Shown piece after piece: positions 27,401 through 37,000 of a DNA stretch of 64,000 nucleotides. Position numbers and translations under genes: made by a program. Position 1 is the first letter of the stretch. The number at the start of each line of letters is the position of its first letter. Under the pieces are notes generated by a model that saw nothing but the letters and a program-made list of their open reading frames with translations, did not search any database and was not told the DNA's origin. Origin of the DNA: Paenibacillus albidus (lineage in GTDB: Bacteria > Bacillota > Bacilli > Paenibacillales > Paenibacillaceae); contig NZ_BMKR01000004.1 in assembly GCF_014644435.1 (NCBI RefSeq), forward strand, positions 291,029 through 355,028, read 5' to 3'.

Positions 27401-30400
27401 TGCCGCTGGACAAGGCGGTGTTGACCCGCAGCTACACAGCACCGCGGAGTTCGTCTGAAATCCGGCTCGCCGAGGTATGGGGCGAGGTGCTGAACCGGAC
27501 CAGCGTCGGCATCCACGATCATTTTTTTGATCTGGGCGGTAATTCTTTGTTGGCTGTCAAGCTGCTGACAGAAATCCGCTCCAGGATGAAGGTGGAGTTG
27601 ACGCTGCGCCAGTTGCTTATCGCTTCCACTATTGCCAATGTGGCAGCGGAATTGGACGCGGCTGGGGTGACACCTTTGTCAGAAGAGGATGGAAACACGG
27701 CTAAAGCCGATTTGCCCGAATTTAAGGTGTCGCCGCATGAAGCCTTTGAAGCCTTTCCGTTGACCGAAGTACAGATGGCCTATTGGAGCGGGAGAGGGAC
27801 AGGCAGTGCTGCTACCCACGTCTACCAGGAGATGGAGTTTGCCGGTCTTGATATTGGACGTTTCGAGCAGTGTTTCCAGGTGCTCGTGAAGCGCCATCCC
27901 ATGCTGAGGGCAAGGGTATTGCCGGACGGCGTGCAGCAGATTCTGGAAGAAGTCCCGCCTTACCAAATAAGAATAGTCGACGCCAGCGGCTGTTCCGAAC
28001 CGGAGCGCGTCTCACGGCTGGATGGCATTCGACAACTGATGTCGCACACGATTCATAGCGGCAGTTGGCCGATGTTCGCCATTGAGGCGACCCGGCTGCC
28101 CGAAGGCCTTACCAGGCTGCATATCAGCTTTGACCTTATGATCGCCGATGCACGGAGTTTTCAGATTATTCTGGAAGAACTGGCTGAGCTGTATGCCGGA
28201 GCGGCCATATGGCCACCACTGGAAGCAACTTTCCGTGATTATGTCTTGTCCTTGCTGTCCATAACCTCCGCAGACCGTTACAGAATGGCACAGTCCTATT
28301 GGCAAGAGCGCATTCCCTGTCTCCCGGCCGGTCCGCAGCTGCCAGCAGCAGTCTCTCAGGGACCGAAGCGGCAGGAATTCAAGCGCTGGAAGGCCGTTCT
28401 TCCGGCCAGGCTCTGGTCGAAACTGTCGGCGGCGGCACGCAGACGGGGCTTGACCTCTTCCGCCTTGCTGCTCACTTGTTATGCAGAGGTGCTTGCATTG
28501 TATGCCAAGCAGCCGCATTTCTTATTGAATCTTACGCTGTTCAACCGGCTTCCTCTGCATCCGCAAATGGATCAGCTGGTTGGCGACTTCACTACCATCA
28601 GTCTGCTGGAGGTCGATTATCGTGAGCCGGGCCCCTTCAGCAGAAGGGCTGAACAGCTGCAGGAGCGCCTGTGGACCGACCTCGACCACCGGCTTTATAG
28701 CGGCATCCGGGTGACGGAACAACTTCTGGCCAATAGCATACTGAGTGAACCGGTCCCGGTGGTGTTCACCAGCCTGCTGGATTTGTCTGGAACAGATGGG
28801 GCAAAAGACGGGTTCGATCAGATTTTTCAGCGGAGGAATGAACCCGAGACGGAAGCGCGCAGCCTGTCGGAGACCCCTCAGGTATGGCTGGATCACCAGG
28901 TAGCTGAACGGGACGGCGAGCTTCACTACAATTGGGACGCGGTAGAGGGCAGGTTCCCCGCAGGAGTGCTGGAAGAGATGTTCTCCGTATATGGAAGCCT
29001 GCTGCGCCGTTTGACGGAAGAAGAGGATACCTGGGAGCAGCTGCTGCCACTGGCTGGTCCGGGTGCAGCCGGATTCGCACACCGCCTTAGACTGGCGGAA
29101 CTTGATACTAGGCACCGGCGTGAACCGGAGATGCAGGACATTGCCCTGCATCAGGGGTTTCAACGAATGGCCCACAGCCAGCCTAATGCACCGGCTCTGA
29201 TCGCGGGCGGCAATTTATTCTCCTACGGGGAGCTGAACCGCAAATCCAACGCTGTTGCACATCAGCTGGTGGCATATAGCGTTCAGCCGGGGACCTTGGT
29301 CGCTGTGGTGATGGACAAGGGCTGGGAGCAGGTGGCAGCGGTCCTCGGAATTATGAAGGCCGGAGCCGCCTACCTGCCGGTAGATGCGAGTCTGCCCGCA
29401 TACCGCATCAGCGAGCTGCTGGAGCTTGGACAGGTGCAAGTCGCACTGGTACAGTCCTCAGCCCTTCCGGGTGACTTTGCCGCCACCGGCATTCGGAGCA
29501 TAGAGGTCAATGAGAATACCGGAGACGAAGATACGCCGGAATATGGCAGTGACGTCGACGGGACAGGCGATCAGCTGGCCTATGTTCTATTCACTTCCGG
29601 CAGCACCGGAACGCCCAAAGGGGTGATGATAAGCCATCAAGCTGCGGTCAACACGCTGGCCGACATTAACCGCAGCTACAGGCTGAACCCGCAAGATGTC
29701 GTGCTTGGCCTTTCTTCGCTAAGCTTCGATCTGTCCGTATTTGATATCTTCGGCTGCTTGGCGGCCGGAGGCACGCTAGTGCTGCCGGACCCGCAGCGGC
29801 TGCGTGATCCGGGACACTGGCTGGAGCTGATGCAGAAGCAACGAGTCACGGTCTGGAACAGCGTTCCCGCCTTCATGAACATGCTTTTGTTGTATGCTGC
29901 ATCTGAAGTTCGGCTGGATTCCCTTAGACTGTGCCTGCTGAGCGGAGATTGGATTCCTTCCAATCTTCCGGGAGCCATCCGCCGCCTGAACCCTGGGGCC
30001 GAGGTGATTGCACTTGGCGGAGCGACGGAAGCAGCGGTCTGGTCGATCCAGTTCCCGGTTCACACTGTCGATCCGGCCTGGGCTAACATTCCCTATGGAC
30101 TGTCCATGTCCGGCCAGCGTGTCTATGTGCTGAATGCACGGATGGAAGAATGTCCGGTAGCGGTGCCCGGAGAGCTGTATATTGGCGGGGTTGGCGTTGC
30201 CGTCGGCTATTGGCGGGATGAGGTCCGCACTGCTGAACACTTTGTGATGTCTCCCATTACCGGAGAACGACTCTACCGGACGGGGGATTGGGGCCGCTAT
30301 GGAGCAGACGGGGTCATTGAATTCCTTGGACGTGACGACCTTCAGGTCAAAATCAGCGGTTACCGCATTGAGTTAAGTGAAATCGAAAGCGCCCTGAAGA

Positions 30401-30981
30401 CATGGCCCGGCGTTCAAGAGGCTGCTGTGCTTGCGGAAGGAGAGGAGGACGCGAGGCGTCTGCGCGCTTTTGTGATCCTCAGGCCTGACCGGCAACCGCT
30501 GCCGGACGCTGCTGCCCTGCGAGCCCATCTGAGATCCCGGCTTCCAGGCTATATGGTCCCATACAGTATAAGCCTTCTCGAAGAATTTCCTTTGACGACC
30601 AACGGGAAAATTGACCGCAAAGCACTCCTGGCCACTCCGCCTGAAACGGCTCTGAACGCAGCTGGGCCGCCGAAGTCCGAACTGGAAGAAGCTATTCTCT
30701 CCATTTGGAGGGAACTGCTGAATCGCCAGATCATCGGCCGGGATGAGCATTTTTTCGACCTGGGCGGCAATTCGCTGAAGCTGGTTCAGATGCAGTTGAA
30801 GCTGCAGGAGATGCTGGACCGCGAGATCCCTATTGTCGAGCTGTTCAGGCACACCTCAGTTGCGGCGCTGGTTGAATTTTTCGGGAGTGCTCCGGCGGAC
30901 AAAGATCAGCCAGGCAAGGAGCAAAAAGCGGCGGAACGGGCAGACAGACGGTTTCAAGCCAGACAGACGCGCCGCAGATGA
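24403..30981 (+). CDS. clbJ: ClbJ-like NRPS (C-A(Gly)-PCP-Cy-A(Cys)-PCP)
   Basis: 2192 residues. Module 1: C domain with HHIVADGW near residue 175, A domain with core near 652 and pocket D-I-L-Q-L-G-L-V-W, the glycine code, then a PCP near 1046. Module 2: a heterocyclization domain, recognised by DLMIADARS (DxxxxDxxS) near 1243, then an A domain with pocket D-L-F-N-L-S-L-V-W, a cysteine code, then a PCP near 2124. It would add Gly and then Cys, cyclised to a thiazoline. This is exactly the ClbJ architecture and specificity. No oxidase is present in cis, so oxidation to thiazole would rely on the Ox domain in the next protein. Confidence 0.9.
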   Translation: MAEQAALSSLSPEQKQWFRLQMRERGIPVLQIPLEVRSRDDNGLPLSYSQERLWLMEQLGGTASSYHLHQAIRITGRLQTEHLEASLRLLASSHESFRTSFTAKEGKPQQHIAAGSSIPLQRVKVTGASEAERLVLAEQAAQPLLTQPFDLGKAPLLRTGLYELEEDDHILVFVIHHIVADGWSLRLLTSEWMQFYNALCKGQSPIPKQRMYDYADYACWQREWMQADMLAEGLNYWKEQLRGVDPFYTIPSHRPRPRLLTSGGDSCMLRIEAPELEALRALARSAGASLFMTVMAAFNVLLYRYTGRGDVVVGTPTAGRCREETEEMLGCFVNNLVLRTDIREAGSFTEVLQLTTQTVLGALKAQEVPFEHVLDALNPLRDMAYSPLFQLFFIFQQGGMPPDQLDGAVCTPQKWTQPSAKFDMTLEVIEHLDHLDVMLEYNTDLYDKRLAEGLLANYVWMLGHLPAQAHLPLPQLPLISPLEETKLRTAGTGPGAAYPERSTLHSLVERQAAATPPAVAVVCGSRSYTYAELYGAAEKLAAYLQLSGCAGPGHRVGICASPSFELAAGILGILISGSAYVPLDPAFPEQRLQFIAGHAELDCILIDHPAEADRFGEHRCCDISPGSECWQTHGALSDSRLSDQPHQAYMIYTSGSTGQPKGVAVTHRNAVHFLYSMQELLHMTPEDSLLSVTTCSFDIFLLELFLPLFTGASVIFPQEGSSADPGLLMGEIDRYKPTFMQATPVLWRLLLGEGWKGSEYINLLSGGEELKPELAAQLFRRGKTVWNLYGPTETAVWSLAHKLTPDDLQHQVPIGRPIGRTSCLVLDDELALLPMGAEGTLYIGGDGVTDGYHRQPELTAQKFILNPLDQAGGLLFNTGDRVRLQPGGEMVYLGRKDQQLKLRGFRIEPSEIEQQLNLQPGVAASAVVACDDGQGEQLLAAYWVPSPSATNKAAVPDEAEWKQTLRGVLPGYMIPARFIKLAELPLTPNRKVDRKFLAGLPLDKAVLTRSYTAPRSSSEIRLAEVWGEVLNRTSVGIHDHFFDLGGNSLLAVKLLTEIRSRMKVELTLRQLLIASTIANVAAELDAAGVTPLSEEDGNTAKADLPEFKVSPHEAFEAFPLTEVQMAYWSGRGTGSAATHVYQEMEFAGLDIGRFEQCFQVLVKRHPMLRARVLPDGVQQILEEVPPYQIRIVDASGCSEPERVSRLDGIRQLMSHTIHSGSWPMFAIEATRLPEGLTRLHISFDLMIADARSFQIILEELAELYAGAAIWPPLEATFRDYVLSLLSITSADRYRMAQSYWQERIPCLPAGPQLPAAVSQGPKRQEFKRWKAVLPARLWSKLSAAARRRGLTSSALLLTCYAEVLALYAKQPHFLLNLTLFNRLPLHPQMDQLVGDFTTISLLEVDYREPGPFSRRAEQLQERLWTDLDHRLYSGIRVTEQLLANSILSEPVPVVFTSLLDLSGTDGAKDGFDQIFQRRNEPETEARSLSETPQVWLDHQVAERDGELHYNWDAVEGRFPAGVLEEMFSVYGSLLRRLTEEEDTWEQLLPLAGPGAAGFAHRLRLAELDTRHRREPEMQDIALHQGFQRMAHSQPNAPALIAGGNLFSYGELNRKSNAVAHQLVAYSVQPGTLVAVVMDKGWEQVAAVLGIMKAGAAYLPVDASLPAYRISELLELGQVQVALVQSSALPGDFAATGIRSIEVNENTGDEDTPEYGSDVDGTGDQLAYVLFTSGSTGTPKGVMISHQAAVNTLADINRSYRLNPQDVVLGLSSLSFDLSVFDIFGCLAAGGTLVLPDPQRLRDPGHWLELMQKQRVTVWNSVPAFMNMLLLYAASEVRLDSLRLCLLSGDWIPSNLPGAIRRLNPGAEVIALGGATEAAVWSIQFPVHTVDPAWANIPYGLSMSGQRVYVLNARMEECPVAVPGELYIGGVGVAVGYWRDEVRTAEHFVMSPITGERLYRTGDWGRYGADGVIEFLGRDDLQVKISGYRIELSEIESALKTWPGVQEAAVLAEGEEDARRLRAFVILRPDRQPLPDAAALRAHLRSRLPGYMVPYSISLLEEFPLTTNGKIDRKALLATPPETALNAAGPPKSELEEAILSIWRELLNRQIIGRDEHFFDLGGNSLKLVQMQLKLQEMLDREIPIVELFRHTSVAALVEFFGSAPADKDQPGKEQKAAERADRRFQARQTRRR

Positions 30982-31004
30982 TTATTACAAGAGGAGGAAA
31001 CACA

Positions 31005-34000
31005 GTGAGCAATGAACAGTCGGAGCAGGATATAAGCAATGATATCGCCATCGTCAGCATGGTGTGCCGGTTCCCGGGGGTGGATTCCGTAGAGCAATAT
31101 TGGGAGCTTCTCGCCAGTGGGACGGATGCGCTTCGGTTAAGCCCCGCACCGCCAGGACCAGGCATCGAACCCCTGACCCGCTTAGGGAGCGAAGGCCTGA
31201 TCCCGGTGAATACCTCACTGAAGGATACGGAGAAATTTGATGCTTCCTTCTTCAAGCTGACCGGTAGGGAAGCCGAAATCACGGACCCGCAGCATCGGCT
31301 TTTTATGGAGAGTGCCTGGGAAGTGCTGGAGAAGGCGGGGTATAATCCGCTGAATTATCCCGGTCTGATCGGTTTGTTCGCGGGGGTCAGCACCAGCACT
31401 TACCTGATTAACCACTTGCTTGCGGACAGGGACGGGAATGAATCCGTCAGTGATTTGCAGCTGATGATCGCCAATGATAAAGACCATATGACGGCACAAA
31501 TCGCCTATCGTCTTAATATTTGCGGCCCTGTGGTTGCCGTGCAGACTTCTTGTTCGACTTCTCTCGTGGCGACGCATCTGGCCTGTGAGAGTCTGCTCAG
31601 CGGACAATGCGATCTCGCGCTGGCGGGTGGGGTGACCCTTAAATTCCCGCAAGTTCCGGGCTATGTACACCACCAAGGGGGTCTGACTGCTACGGATGGC
31701 CTGATTCGCGCTTTTGACGCAGAGGCAACCGGGACTGTATACAGCAATGGCCTGGGAATTGTCGTATTGAAAAGGCTTGAAGATGCGCTGCGGGACGGAG
31801 ATACAATCCAGGCCGTGATCAAAGGGTCGGCGATTAACAGCGACGGCGCGAACCGGATCGGCTACGCCGCTCCGGGTGTGGATGGGCAAGCTGCGGTTAT
31901 TGCTGAAGCCATGAGTATCGCCCAAGTCGCTCCGGACGCGATCACCTACGTTGAAGCGCACGGCAGCGGCACACCGCTTGGAGATGATATTGAACTTGAA
32001 GCGCTCACCAGGGCATTTGCCCCGGCACGTTCCAATCGTTTCTGTGCGATTGGTTCGGCCAAAACCAATATCGGACATGTCGAGATGGCTTCCGGGGCAG
32101 CCGGCCTGATCAAAACGGCACTTTCGCTCAAGCACCGGCAAATTCCGGCAAGCCTTCATTTCGAGACTCCGAATCCCAAGCTGGAGGCACACAATAGCCC
32201 TTTCTATGTGAATGATATGTTGTCGGACTGGGAAGCCGGTGAACAGGGGCGTTATGCCGGAGTCAGCTCCTTTGGACTAGGCGGAATCAATGCCCATCTG
32301 GTGCTGGCAGAAGCACCCGTTCAGCCGGAAGGGGATGCAGAGAACAGTTGCGACCTTCTGGTCCTGTCGGCCAAGACAGCAAGTGCCTTGGAGCGGATGT
32401 GCGCCAATATGGCCGCCTATATAGAAGAACACCCGCAGCTGAATCTAAGCGATGTGGCCTATACCCTTAAGACAGGCCGGGCGGTATTTGCCGTCTCCAC
32501 CGCAATTGTATTCCGCGGGCGCACCGATCTGCTGGAGCAGCTGAGGGCTGCCGGGGTCACAGGGGTTACCCGTCCGGGAGCTATGGCGGAGGGCAAACCT
32601 GCGGTTTGTTTCAGCTTCTCCCGGAACTGTGTGCTCTCTGCCGAAGCGGCTCGCGATTTATATGAATCAAATCCGTCCTTCCGGCATTGGATTGGCGAGT
32701 TGTCCGACCAAATCCGCCGGTCGTACCCACTGGACCTGAGGCATTCTGTCCGATCCGGGCTTGCACCGGAAGCTTCCGTGACCGGGAGAATACTGTCGTT
32801 TGCGCTGCAATTGGCGCTTGGGCGCCTGTTTCTCGGCTGGGGCATTGAGGTATCCTCCATCATCGGTACAGGTACAGGAAGTTGGGTCGCACAGGTACTG
32901 AAGGGTGAATGCGCCTTGGAGGAGGCGTTAACTCAGGTCTGCAGCGAAGGCACAGACAATAGTTCCGGCCATGCTCCCGGTCAGGCAGAGCAGGCCTATA
33001 TTCTTAACCTGGGCGAGCCCGGACAAGCGGGCGGCCAGGTGGCTGCAGCAGGACAACCAAGCGGACTATATTGGCTGCAAAATGAAATCGCCCGGTTGTG
33101 GCTGGCTGGCGCCGGACCGGATTGGCCGCGGTATTACGAAGGGGAACGCAGACGCAAGCTGGAGCTCCCAACTTATCCTTTTGAACGGGGGGTATTCTGG
33201 ATTGGCCCATCCAGCGGGCGCACCGGAGCAGCTGATGCGAGGGAAATTAGCCAAGAGAACAAGCCTGTAGGCGATTATTACCGGCAGAAAGTCAAAGAAA
33301 TCTGGGAGCAAAGCCTTGGTGTGGAGATCGCGGATGGACAAGAGACCTTTTTCGAGCTGGGCGGACATTCCCTGCTGGCGACCCAAATTTTGTTTGTGCT
33401 GAACAAAACCTTCCGGACGGAGATTACACTCCAGCAGTTTTTCGATCATCCCACAGTGGACGATCTTGCCGCATTGGCGGCGGAACAAGCGGGGCAAGGC
33501 GTCAGCGCTTATACAGATCTTCCCGAAGTGCAGATTGCCCTGGCGGAGCGTTATGATCCCTTTCCGATGACCGATGTGCAAAAAGCCTACTGGATCGGCC
33601 GTTCGGAGGGCCTGGAGCTTGGGAATGTATCGACCCATATGTATTTTGAAAATGATGTCGAGGAGCTCAATCTGCAGGTATTTCAGCAGGCGTTCCAAGC
33701 CCTGATTGACCGTCATGACATGCTTCGTGCGGTGATCCTTCCGGATGGGCGGCAGCAAATTCTGCCTCAGGTTCCCGAATATGTGATCCGTTCCTATGAC
33801 ATGGCCTCTTTTGGGGAACAGGAGCGGAACGCGCATGTGCGGTCCATTCGTGAAGAGATGTCGCACCAGGTTCTGGATTGCAGCCAGTGGCCGTTGTTTG
33901 ATGTCCGCGCGACACGGCTGCCGGAAGACCGGGTCCGGCTGCATATCAGCGTTGATCTGCTGATCGCCGATGCCTGGAGCCTGGAGCTGCTGCTGCGCGA

Positions 34001-37000
34001 GCTCTCTGTGCTGTATTTGAATCCAGCCCATCTCTTCGAGCCGCTGACGTTGTCGTTCCGTGATTATGTGCTGGCCACGGCAGAGATTGAGAAAAGCGAA
34101 TTATTCCGCCGCTCCGAGGCGTATTGGCAGAGCCGGCTGGATACTCTGCCGATGGGACCGCAGTTTGAGCTTGTGAAGGAACCGTCGCAAGTACTCAAGC
34201 CGGAGTTCAGACGGCGGCAGCATGTGTTATCCGCCCCCGACTGGAAGCAGCTCAAAAAGAGGGCGGAGGGTTACGGCATTACTTCTACGGTGGCGCTAAT
34301 GTCCGCTTTTGCCGAAGTGTTGACGTTATGGAGCCGCAAGGCGCATTTCGCACTTAATCTGACCTTATTCAACCGTCTGCCGATCCATCCCGAAGTGGGC
34401 GAAGTCATTGGGGACTTCACTTCTCTGACCTTGCTGGAAATCGACAACCGTGAACCTGGCGCGTTCATCCGCCGGGCGTTGCGCCACCAGCGCAGGCTGC
34501 TTGAGGATATGGATCACCGTTATTTCAGCGGTGTGCGGGTAACACGGGAGCTGCTGGCCAAATATAAAGAACCGTCAAAGGCAATCGTACCCGTGATCTT
34601 TACGAGCATTCTGAACCAGACGGAGCAAGCCGGGGGCGAAGGCCAGTCCGCTCAGGCCTTGCAGGAGGACCGCTACAGTGTCTCGCAGACCCCTCAGGTG
34701 TGGCTGGATCATCAGGTGCTGGAACGGGATGGGGAACTGCATTTTAACTGGGATTCGGTAGATGAACTGTTCCCGGACGGCATGCTGGACGAGATGTTTA
34801 CGGCCTATTGCCAGCTGCTGGCGTTGCTGGCTGGGGAGTCGCAGGTCTGGGATGAACCCCTGCCCCTAAGCATGGAGCTTGCGCGCAGAATGCCGCATCG
34901 TGAACGTCTGCACGAGGTTGCATCGTTCCATTCTGCGCCGCTGCCGCCAAATTCGTCACCTGGTTCCCTGTTGGAGCGTTACCATAACCATGTCCGGAAT
35001 CGACCGTCCGCTGTAGCGCTTATCGCCTCAACGCGGCAGTTGAGTTATTCCGAATTGAATCACTACGCTGATTATGTGGCCGGTCAACTTCTTAGAAATG
35101 GGATCAGGCCGGGTGAACCGGTGGCCGTTGTGATGCATAAGGGCTGGGAGCAGATTGCCGCCGTTCTTGGAATTCTCAAGGCCCGCGGGGCTTATCTTCC
35201 TGTGGATGCCTCGCTTCCGAAAGCCCGGATTGCAGAGCTCCTGCGGCTTGGACAAGTTGCAAATGCCGTCGTAGAGCCTCATTTGGATCACACAGATTGG
35301 CCGCAGCTTGTGCCGATTGTGCTTACCGAGCAGTGCACACCGGACGGCACCTACGGAGCAGAAGACCCGGAAGCGGCGGACCGCCTGGCGTATATTATGT
35401 TCACTTCAGGGAGCACGGGGGTTCCCAAAGGGGTCATGGTCAATCACCGCGCTGTTCTTAATACCACTGAAGATATTTTGCACACTTATCATGTGGGTCC
35501 GCATGATGTTATGTTCGGCTTGTCCGCGCTGAACTTTGACCTGTCGGTATTTGATATCTTCGGCATGCTTTCTGCAGGAGGCACACTCGTACTGCCGGAC
35601 AAAGATCATCTCCGGGACCCTGCACATTGGCTGGAGCTGATGAACCGGACAGGTGTGACCCTCTGGAATACAGTGCCGGCACTTTTGAGCATGCTTACCG
35701 AACTGGTCAAGGACATGAAATCACCGGTCTGCGGTTCGCTGCGTCTGGCTCTGCTTAGCGGCGACTGGATACCGCTGGGTCTGCCCCAAGCAGCCAGCCG
35801 GTTGAATCCGGGGCTAGAGGTAGTCTCATTGGGCGGAGCCACCGAAGCGGCCATTTGGTCGATCGCTTATCCGGTCCGGCAGGTCTTGCCAGGCTGGACC
35901 AGCATTCCTTACGGACGTTCCCTTGCCGGTCAACGGGTATACGTGCTGAATGAGCGGATGGAAGAATGCCCTGTTGGCGTAAGCGGGGAACTGTACATTG
36001 GGGGAGAAGGACTCGCAATGGGCTACTGGCAGGATGAACCACGTACCCTGGAAAGGTTCATCCGCCATCCTCTGAACGGCCAGCGGCTCTACCGCACCGG
36101 TGATCTAGGGCGGTATGCGGCAGACGGGAATATTGAATTCCTGGGACGGGAGGATTTGCAGATTAAGGTACGCGGTCATCGCATTGAGTTAGGCGAGATC
36201 GAGGCTGCCCTGAAATCTCATCCTTATATCAAGGAGGCCGCGGTACTTGCTCAGGGGGAAGGCGAACGCAAGCGATTGTCCGCTTATGTGACCGTGGACC
36301 GTGAACAGGCTTACGGGGTCTCGGGTATGGCCGGGCAGGAGCTGATTACGGGCGCGGTGGACCGGATGTTGTTCAAACTGAATGAACCTGCACTGCGAAA
36401 GAATCTATCCGGCCAAAGCTACAGTCTGGACGATGCAGCAGAAGGTGCCGTCCCCTTCTTGCGGCGGCGCAGCTACCGCAGCTTCGTGAAGGAGCCGATT
36501 TCCCGGCGGCAATTCGGGGCATTTACGTCCGCTTTGTCGCAAAGAACCTTCGACGGCCTGCCTTTTCCCAAGTTCCAATATGGTTCAGCAGGCGGGCTGT
36601 ATCCGGTTCAGGTCTACTTTCACCTGAAGCCGGGGGCGGTAGAGGATCTTCCGGCCGGGCTTTATTATTACAACCGCAAGGAGCATCAGCTAGTACTGCT
36701 TGAAGAAGACCCGCGGATAGATGCTGCCGTTCATGCGCCGGGGAACCGCGCTGTTTATGAGGCTTCGGCCTTCCAGATTTTCCTGATCGGCAGCATGGAC
36801 GCAATCGCCCCTATGTACGGGCAGAAGGATGGACTGGGTTATTCGATGATGGAAGCCGGGATTATCTCGCAGCTGCTGGAAGATAAAGGTCCTGAGCACG
36901 GGATTGGTTTGATTCAGATGGGGACTCTGGGCTTTGACCACATTCGGCCGATGTTCCGGCTGCACGCAAACGATGTCTATCTGCATTGCCTGCTTGGAGG

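Noticed and set aside
31215..32192. Minus-strand open frame (325 codons) opposite the ClbK-like KS
   Set aside because: It is antisense to a KS with intact active-site residues. The same type of antisense frame appears opposite the other KS domains, so it is a by-product of KS codon pattern.
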